Shown here one piece after another: positions 23,307 to 28,445 of a stretch of 28,445 nucleotides of DNA. Each line of letters opens with the position of its first letter. The stretch's first letter is position 1. Both the position numbers and the translations under genes were made by a program. Source of the DNA: an uncultured Clostridium sp. (lineage in GTDB: Bacteria > Bacillota > Clostridia > TANB77 > CAG-508); assembly GCA_946495905.1 (NCBI GenBank), contig CAMMEP010000009.1:1-28445 (forward strand), read 5' to 3'. Under the pieces are notes generated by a model. The model saw nothing but the letters and a program-made list of their open reading frames with translations, did not search any database and was not told where the DNA came from.

Positions 23307-24692
23307 ATGGAAAAGTTGACAATGGATAAAATAGTAAGCTTATGCAAAAATAGAGGATACATATATCCAGGTTCCGAGATCTATGGAGGATTAGCAAATA
23401 CTTGGGATTATGGACCTTTAGGAGTAGAACTTAAAGATAATATAAAAAGAGCATGGAGAAAGAAATTTATTCAAGAAAGCAAATATAATGTGGGGTTAGA
23501 TGCAGCTATTTTAATGAACCCACAAACCTGGGTGGCTTCAGGCCATGTTGGAGGATTTTCTGACCCACTAATCGATTGTAAAGAATGTAAAACTAGACAT
23601 AGAGCAGATAAATTAATAGAAGAATGGGCACACGAACAAGGTAAAGACATGATTGCAGATGGTATGAGTGATGAAGAATTAATGAACTTTATTAAAGAAA
23701 ATCATATACCATGTCCTAATTGTGGAAAAGAAAATTTTACCGATATTCGTAAATTTAATTTAATGTTTAAAACATTTCAAGGAGTTACTGAGGATAGCAA
23801 GGCAGAAATATATTTAAGACCAGAGACAGCACAAGGTATTTTTGTTAATTTTAAAAATGTAATGCGTACTACAAGAAGAAAATTGCCAATGGGTATTGCA
23901 CAAGTGGGAAAGGCTTTTAGAAATGAAATTACTCCTGGAAATTTCACATTTAGAACACGTGAATTTGAACAAATGGAGTTAGAATTTTTCTGTAAGCCAG
24001 GAACAGATTTGGAATGGCACAAATATTGGAAAGAGTTTTGTGAAAATTGGCTTATTAGCTTAGGAATGAAAAAGGAAAATATTCGTCTAAGAGACCATTC
24101 AAAAGAGGAGCTTGTTTTTTATAGTGCAGCTACTACTGATATTGAGTATGCATTTCCATTTGGATGGGGAGAACTTTGGGGAATAGCAGATAGAACCGAT
24201 TACGATTTAAAACAACATATGGAATATTCTAAAGAGGATATGACATACTTAGATCCAGAGACAAACGAAAAATATGTACCATATTGTATCGAACCATCTC
24301 TTGGATGTGATAGAGTAGCGCTAGCTTTCCTATGTAATGCCTATGAAGAGGAAGAAATTGCAGAAGGAGATGTAAGAACCGTATTACATTTACATCCAGC
24401 AATTGCTCCATATAAAGTAGCAGTACTTCCACTATCTAAGAAGCTAAGTGAAAAAGCAGAAGAAGTATATGGTATGTTATCAAAAAAATTCATGTGCGAT
24501 TATGATGAAGCAGGAAGTATTGGAAAGAGATATAGAAGAGAAGACGAAATAGGTACACCATATTGTGTAACAATTGATTTTGATACATTAGAAGATGAAT
24601 CTGTAACGATTAGAGATAGAGACACCATGGAACAAGTAAGAGTGAAGATTAGTGAGCTTGATATGTGGATACAGAAGAAAATTGATTTCTAA
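23307..24692 (+). CDS. glyS: glycyl-tRNA synthetase, class II dimeric type
   Basis: An enzyme of about 461 aa that charges tRNA-Gly. It is the single-chain alpha2 type: residues such as GSEIYGGLANTWDYGPLG, the paired zinc-type Cys motifs CKEC and CPNC, LRPETAQGIF, motif 2 FRNEITPGNFTFR and motif 3 GCDRVALAFL are typical. The C-terminal anticodon-binding domain contains APYKVAVLPLS. An in-frame ATG at 23256 has no SD and begins inside a leader hairpin. ATG 23307 has GGGAGG 14 nt upstream and gives the family's MEKLTMDKIV N-terminus, so I chose it. Transcribed alone from the promoter at 23181, with a family 1 repeat directly after the stop. Confidence 0.96.
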   Translation: MEKLTMDKIVSLCKNRGYIYPGSEIYGGLANTWDYGPLGVELKDNIKRAWRKKFIQESKYNVGLDAAILMNPQTWVASGHVGGFSDPLIDCKECKTRHRADKLIEEWAHEQGKDMIADGMSDEELMNFIKENHIPCPNCGKENFTDIRKFNLMFKTFQGVTEDSKAEIYLRPETAQGIFVNFKNVMRTTRRKLPMGIAQVGKAFRNEITPGNFTFRTREFEQMELEFFCKPGTDLEWHKYWKEFCENWLISLGMKKENIRLRDHSKEELVFYSAATTDIEYAFPFGWGELWGIADRTDYDLKQHMEYSKEDMTYLDPETNEKYVPYCIEPSLGCDRVALAFLCNAYEEEEIAEGDVRTVLHLHPAIAPYKVAVLPLSKKLSEKAEEVYGMLSKKFMCDYDEAGSIGKRYRREDEIGTPYCVTIDFDTLEDESVTIRDRDTMEQVRVKISELDMWIQKKIDF

Positions 24693-24817
24693 AAGTTAAA
24701 AAACAATTGTATTTTGGCGTTGTTAAACTTCACTTCGAAAATCCTCATCGTACACAAAGTACGATTCCGGTTTTCTTGCTCGTTTGCCTAGCCAAAACAT
24801 CAATTCTTTTTCAACTT
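24693..24817. repeat. family 1 palindromic repeat, copy after glyS
   Basis: Begins with the base after the glyS stop. The outer arms 24693-24709 and 24801-24817 pair almost fully (A-rich left, T-rich right). The centre is cgtac-acaaa-gtacg. Its core matches the copy at 15415-15535 along most of its length, but the outer arms are different sequences. Confidence 0.85.
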
Positions 24818-24850
24818 AACTTGAAACATAAGAAAGGAATAATACAAAAA

Positions 24851-25846
24851 ATGGGAAATATTAAATATATTTTAAAAAGATTAAAAACAATGGATAAAAA
24901 AGCAATGTTTGAAAAAATAGATTCTATTCATAAAAAAACAGGAAAATCAAAATTATATCTTTTATGGGATATGCAAAGATGTGCAGTCAAATATGGTGCA
25001 GGCTATATGGATTATGATTTATTTGAAATGTATAATTTATCGCCAGCACAACGTGATACCTATATTACAAGAGGAAGAAATAATGATTTAGTAAGCAAAT
25101 ACAACGATAAATCCTATTTTCATCTATTTGAAAACAAAAATGAATTCAATGAATTATTTAAGGACTACGTAAAACGTGATTGGATAAACGTAAAAGGTAC
25201 ACCTAAAGAAGATATTATTGCATTTATGGAAAGACATCATGAATTTATGGCAAAACCAGTAGATGGCGGATGTGGACATGGAATAGAAAAAATAAATACA
25301 GAGGATTATAACTCTTTAGATGAGGTATATAATAAATTAGTAGAAGGAAATAACAATTTTGAATTGGAAGAAGTAATAAAACAACATCCAGCAGTTGCAG
25401 CAATTTATCCAGATGCTATAAACACTGTAAGAGTCGTTACTATTTTAAAAGATGGCGTAGCTCATGTTATTTGTGCCTACTTTAGAATTGGAAACGGAAA
25501 ATTCGTAGATAATTTTAATAGTGGAGGAATGGTAGCTCCAGTAAACGAAGTTACTGGAGAAGTAATGGATAGAGCTATCGATAAAAAGAAAAATTTATAC
25601 GAGACACATCCACAAACAGGAGCAAAAATAAAAGGATTTAAATTCCCAGATTGGGATAAGGCAATAAAAATGTGTAAAGAAGCAGCAAAAGTAGTACCTC
25701 AAATGGGGTATATTGGTTGGGATGTTTGCTTTACACCAGACGGACCAATTTTTGTAGAAGGAAATGAATTCCCTGGACATGATATTTATCAGCTTCCAGG
25801 ACATACACCAAATAAAATTGGTATGATGCCTAAATTCAATATTTAA
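24851..25846 (+). CDS. sugar-transfer-associated ATP-grasp protein
   Basis: A 331-aa protein that fits the ATP-grasp family found with polysaccharide synthesis genes (ATPgrasp_ST). ATP-grasp features are the Lys/Gly region FMAKPVDGGCGHGIEKI, the acidic LEEVIKQHP segment, NTVRVVTIL, and the metal-binding end GWDVCFTPDGPIFVEGNEFPG with conserved Asp, Glu and Asn. It probably joins an acid to an amine or sugar on a surface polymer; the substrate is unknown. The start at 24851 follows AAAGGAAT; the longer open frame upstream lies inside the family 1 repeat and is not coding. It is followed by a family 2 repeat and a flippase gene, which fits an envelope role. Confidence 0.78.
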   Translation: MGNIKYILKRLKTMDKKAMFEKIDSIHKKTGKSKLYLLWDMQRCAVKYGAGYMDYDLFEMYNLSPAQRDTYITRGRNNDLVSKYNDKSYFHLFENKNEFNELFKDYVKRDWINVKGTPKEDIIAFMERHHEFMAKPVDGGCGHGIEKINTEDYNSLDEVYNKLVEGNNNFELEEVIKQHPAVAAIYPDAINTVRVVTILKDGVAHVICAYFRIGNGKFVDNFNSGGMVAPVNEVTGEVMDRAIDKKKNLYETHPQTGAKIKGFKFPDWDKAIKMCKEAAKVVPQMGYIGWDVCFTPDGPIFVEGNEFPGHDIYQLPGHTPNKIGMMPKFNI

Positions 25847-25890
25847 GGAGTAGCAAATTGACATTATAATTCATAGCTTGTTCTAAGATG

Positions 25891-26041
25891 TTGTAGCAAT
25901 GTATATTTTAAATTTATGTTTTCGGCCCCCAACATCGTACAAACTGTATAAAATTCACATTCGTTCATTTTAACAGTTTGTGAACTTGTCGGTCCCCACC
26001 TTAAGCACTCCAACATAAATTTAAAATATACATTGCTACAA
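25891..26041. repeat. family 2 palindromic repeat between ATP-grasp and flippase genes
   Basis: The outer arms 25891-25920 and 26012-26041 are perfectly complementary over 30 bp. Inside, caaactgt pairs with acagtttg, and the motifs tcggcccccaac and gtcggtccccaccttaag match the copy at 18156-18364. The arms differ from the other copies. Confidence 0.88.
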
Positions 26042-26090
26042 CCAAAAACAAACATGAATAGTAGCAAAATTTACAAATTAGGAGAAAAAA

Positions 26091-27749
26091 TTGAGAGGAA
26101 AAAGATTGAAGAAAACAGCTAACTCTTTTATGAAAAATGTTGTCATTTTAATATGTTCACAATTATTAATAAAAGTGTTAGGGTTAATCTATAAATTAGT
26201 AATAACAAATATTGAAGGTTTTGGAGATACAGGGCTTGGATACTATTCCGCAGGTTATCAAATTTATGCTTTATTACTTACTCTTTCTTCTATTGGTATT
26301 CCAAGTGTTATATCGAAACTGGTTTCAGAAAGAATAGCAATAGGAGATACCAAAGGTGCACAAAGAATTTTTAGAGTTGCCTTCAAATTCTTTACCACCA
26401 TAGGTTTAGTACTATCCATAGGTTTATTCTTAGGAGCGGACTTTATTGCAACTAATATTTTAAACGTTCCAGATGTAGCCTATGTAATGAAAGTATTGTC
26501 ACCTGCTATTTTATTTGTAGCAATGTCAGCAGTATATAGAGGATATTTCTCAGGACAGCAAAACATGAAGCCAACTAGTGTATCACAAACATTAGAGCAA
26601 TTCTTAAATTGTGTGCTTTCTATCACTTTTGTGTATGCTTGTATTGGAAAAGATCCATATATTATGGCAGCAGCAGGAAATCTTTCTACTACCTGTGCCA
26701 TTGTGATTACTTTTATATACTTGCTTATGTATTATAAACATAATAAACTTAATACCAAAGATTCGATTGAATCTCCAGAAAGAAAAAAATCGGACAAACA
26801 ATTATTAAAAACAATTTTAGGAATCTCTATACCAATTACAGTAAGTTCACTAATTTCGGTTATTAGTGGAGTAATAGATACAGCAACAGTAAGTAACTGT
26901 ATTCAAATTTCATTACAAAACACAGGCATGGCAAAGGAAGCCTTAGAAGAAGCTGCAATGTCTGCAACAGGAATATTATCTAAAGTAGATACTTTAGTAA
27001 GTTTCCCACTTGCTATTAACTTAGCATTCTCAACAGCATTAACACCTGCTATATCAGAAGCACTAGCAATTAAAGATAAAAAGACAGCATCCAGAAGATT
27101 ATCGTTTTCTTTCTTCGCTTCTTTAATTATCATCTTGCCTTGTGCACTTGGATTTATTGCATTAGCGGAACCAATATTAAAAATGCTATATCCAACGGCA
27201 TATGACGGTGCTGGAGTATTTATGATTGCATCTGTTTCTATGATACTTACTGCATTGTCTCAAACTTTAACAGGAGGATTGTATGGAGTAAATCAATCCA
27301 AAATACCAGCAATAGCAGCAGGATTGGGAGCGGTAATTAAATTTGTATTAAATATGATATTAATTAGTAATCCTAATATAGGAATTTATGGAGCAGCAAT
27401 AAGTTCTTTTGTATATCAAGTAATTGTGTTCTTCATTTGTTACAACGTAATGAACAGATGCGTAAATATGCATATTAAATTCAAAACACATATTTTAAAA
27501 CCAGTGGTATCTGCTATTGGAATGGGAGTTATTGTATTCTTTGGATATAGATTGTTCAGTAGCTTCTTAGGAAATACGGTAAGCACAATTATTTCTATTT
27601 TATTAGGTGCAATTACTTACTGCTTACTAATATTATTTACAAAAGCATTAACCAAGGAAGATATTATGATGATTCCATATGGAACAAAAATTTATAACAT
27701 ACTTGTAAAGCTTAGAATTTATAAAGAAGAAAGAGAACCATTAAAGTAA
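26091..27749 (+). CDS. MOP-superfamily lipid/oligosaccharide flippase (SpoVB/MurJ-like)
   Basis: A 552-aa membrane protein with about 14 helices. The N-terminus (FMKNVVILICSQLLIKVLGLIYK, split by a short loop from GDTGLGYYSAGYQIYALLL) and internal YRGYFSGQQNMKPTSVSQTLEQ are typical of SpoVB/YtgP polysaccharide-export proteins. LVSFPLAINLAFSTALTPAI supports this. Such proteins move lipid-linked cell-wall or spore-cortex precursors across the membrane. The start is TTG 26091 with AGGAG 6 nt upstream. It may be MurJ or SpoVB; the sequence alone does not decide. A REP-like hairpin follows the stop by 5 bp. Confidence 0.92.
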   Translation: MRGKRLKKTANSFMKNVVILICSQLLIKVLGLIYKLVITNIEGFGDTGLGYYSAGYQIYALLLTLSSIGIPSVISKLVSERIAIGDTKGAQRIFRVAFKFFTTIGLVLSIGLFLGADFIATNILNVPDVAYVMKVLSPAILFVAMSAVYRGYFSGQQNMKPTSVSQTLEQFLNCVLSITFVYACIGKDPYIMAAAGNLSTTCAIVITFIYLLMYYKHNKLNTKDSIESPERKKSDKQLLKTILGISIPITVSSLISVISGVIDTATVSNCIQISLQNTGMAKEALEEAAMSATGILSKVDTLVSFPLAINLAFSTALTPAISEALAIKDKKTASRRLSFSFFASLIIILPCALGFIALAEPILKMLYPTAYDGAGVFMIASVSMILTALSQTLTGGLYGVNQSKIPAIAAGLGAVIKFVLNMILISNPNIGIYGAAISSFVYQVIVFFICYNVMNRCVNMHIKFKTHILKPVVSAIGMGVIVFFGYRLFSSFLGNTVSTIISILLGAITYCLLILFTKALTKEDIMMIPYGTKIYNILVKLRIYKEEREPLK

Positions 27750-27754
27750 TTTTA

Positions 27755-27785
27755 TGCGCAATTGGGGATGCACCCCTTCTGCGCA
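27755..27785 (+). repeat. family 3 REP-like hairpin after the flippase gene
   Basis: A two-tier hairpin, outer tgcgca/tgcgca and inner gggg-atgca-cccc, with the TTGGGGATG motif of the family. It is followed by TTTT and may stop transcription. Confidence 0.75.
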
Positions 27786-27830
27786 TTTTAGATTACTATT
27801 ATATGTAGAAATTATAGGTTTTTTTGAGTA

Positions 27831-27849
27831 TTCAGCCCCCAACTGCGTA
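27831..27849 (+). repeat. remnant of a family 2 repeat core
   Basis: The 19-bp stretch ttcagcccccaactgcgta matches the left core of the family 2 copies (ttcggcccccaac; ctgcgtac) but has no partner arm. It directly precedes the SD of the next gene. Confidence 0.55.
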
Positions 27850-27871
27850 AGAGAAAGGAATAATAAGAACT

Positions 27872-28147
27872 ATGTTAAAATATTTTATAATCTACTTAAT
27901 TGTAATTAACCTAATAGCATTTTTAGCGATGTATATTGATAAACGTAAAGCAAAATATGGTAAGTGGAGAATACCAGAGCAAACTTTACTTATACTAGCC
28001 ATAATAGGTGGTAGTATTGGAGCAATAGCGGGAATGTATACTTTTAGGCATAAAACGAAGAAATTAAGATTTTCAGTAGGATTTCCTGTGATTTTGGTAT
28101 TGCAAATAATACTTATTATTTCTGTGTGGAATGATTTTATAAAATAA
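27872..28147 (+). CDS. DUF1294 membrane protein
   Basis: A 91-aa protein with three to four hydrophobic helices. The family pattern is clear: MYIDKRKAKYGKWRIPEQTL after the first helix, then LAIIGGSIGAIAGMYTFRHKT and KLRFSVGFPVIL. The short length is normal for DUF1294, which has no assigned function. Start ATG 27872 with AAAGGAAT upstream. It lies 122 bp after the flippase gene, downstream of a REP-like hairpin and a family 2 remnant, so it may have its own promoter. Confidence 0.92.
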   Translation: MLKYFIIYLIVINLIAFLAMYIDKRKAKYGKWRIPEQTLLILAIIGGSIGAIAGMYTFRHKTKKLRFSVGFPVILVLQIILIISVWNDFIK

Positions 28148-28231
28148 AGAAAAAATAAATTTACAAAAAATCATAGAAAAGAGCTTTATTTTATGATAGA
28201 ATATATAAAAAAGATTTAGGAGATGAAAATT

Positions 28232-28399
28232 ATGAGTGATAAACAATTAATTTTAAACACAGTTCAAAATTTTGATGATTTAGCAAGTTATGAAGAAATA
28301 CTATATGCTTTATATGCACAGCTTGAGATACAAAAAGGAATTAAAGACATGGAAGAGGGCAACACAAAGACTAGTAGTGAAGTAAAGGAGATAATGTAG
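28232..28399 (+). CDS. small antitoxin-like protein (55 aa)
   Basis: A 55-aa ORF with TTAGGAGATG 6-9 nt upstream of ATG 28232. It is acidic and predicted helical: after LILNTVQNFDDLASYEEIL the C-terminal part reads LEIQKGIKDMEEGNTKTSSE and then VKEIM. The pattern Ile/Leu-x-x-Gly-Ile/Leu-x-Asp-x-Glu-x-Gly followed by Ser/Glu-Glu-Val is common at the end of RelB/ParD/Phd-type antitoxins and related small regulators. An AAAGGAG lies at its 3' end (28384-28390), suggesting a second gene, but the window ends before it can be identified. Function is inferred weakly. Confidence 0.6.
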   Translation: MSDKQLILNTVQNFDDLASYEEILYALYAQLEIQKGIKDMEEGNTKTSSEVKEIM

Positions 28400-28445
28400 T
28401 AATATTAGCTATAATACATACAAGATTGGATATTGATAAAGCAAT

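Noticed and set aside
24707..24850. N-terminal extension of the ATP-grasp protein
   Set aside because: The extension is translated family 1 repeat. The start at 24851 has a proper SD and gives the expected N-terminus.

Overview
The window is AT-rich DNA from a low-GC Firmicute, most likely an uncultured clostridial lineage. This rests on strong Shine-Dalgarno sites, frequent GTG/TTG starts, the core cluster pyrH-frr-uppS-cdsA-rseP-polC, a Gram-positive PolC, a SpoVB/MurJ-type flippase, an LPXTG/sortase pair and a clostridial prepilin-like protein. No species can be named from the sequence.

Region 1 (about 100-9752) is a decayed integrative mobilizable element. It holds a broken tyrosine integrase, an excisionase, an HTH regulator, a promoter/operator region whose two promoters face each other, a DUF6076-type protein, a HEPN/MNT toxin-antitoxin-like pair, a heterodimeric ABC exporter and a MobV (Mob/Pre) relaxase. 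The relaxase is followed by about 700 bp of hairpins that include a likely oriT. The right end carries three 11-bp-spaced iterons and the orphan 3' half of a tRNA-Leu(CAA), a probable attR. The left side abuts an unrelated tRNA-Gln, and the integrase lacks its catalytic C-terminus, so the element looks immobile by its own integrase.

Region 2 (9783-13770) is chromosomal and surface-related: a Ca2+/Na+ antiporter, a small LPXTG protein convergent with a sortase, and a prepilin-like protein with a Big2 domain and a C-terminal lectin-like domain. The last ~64 codons of that domain switch abruptly to NNC/NNT codons, the pattern expected of a diversity-generating-retroelement (DGR) variable region. 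No reverse transcriptase is in the window.

Region 3 (14087-22835) is the housekeeping cluster pyrH-frr-uppS-cdsA-rseP-polC. The positions where dxr and ispG often sit in related operons hold large inverted-repeat elements instead, and RseP lacks its PDZ domain. Region 4 (22836-28445) has a cluster of six DnaA boxes between polC and glyS, then an ATP-grasp protein, a SpoVB/MurJ-like flippase, a DUF1294 protein and a small antitoxin-like ORF.

Three families of palindromic repeats are scattered through regions 3 and 4. Family 1 (15415-15535, 24693-24817) and family 2 (17195-17335, 18156-18364, 25891-26041) have related cores, while their outer arms differ between copies and yet remain almost perfectly self-complementary within each copy. 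Family 3 comprises short REP-like hairpins containing GGGGA(C/T)G. These repeats are the main unexplained structure of the chromosomal part.
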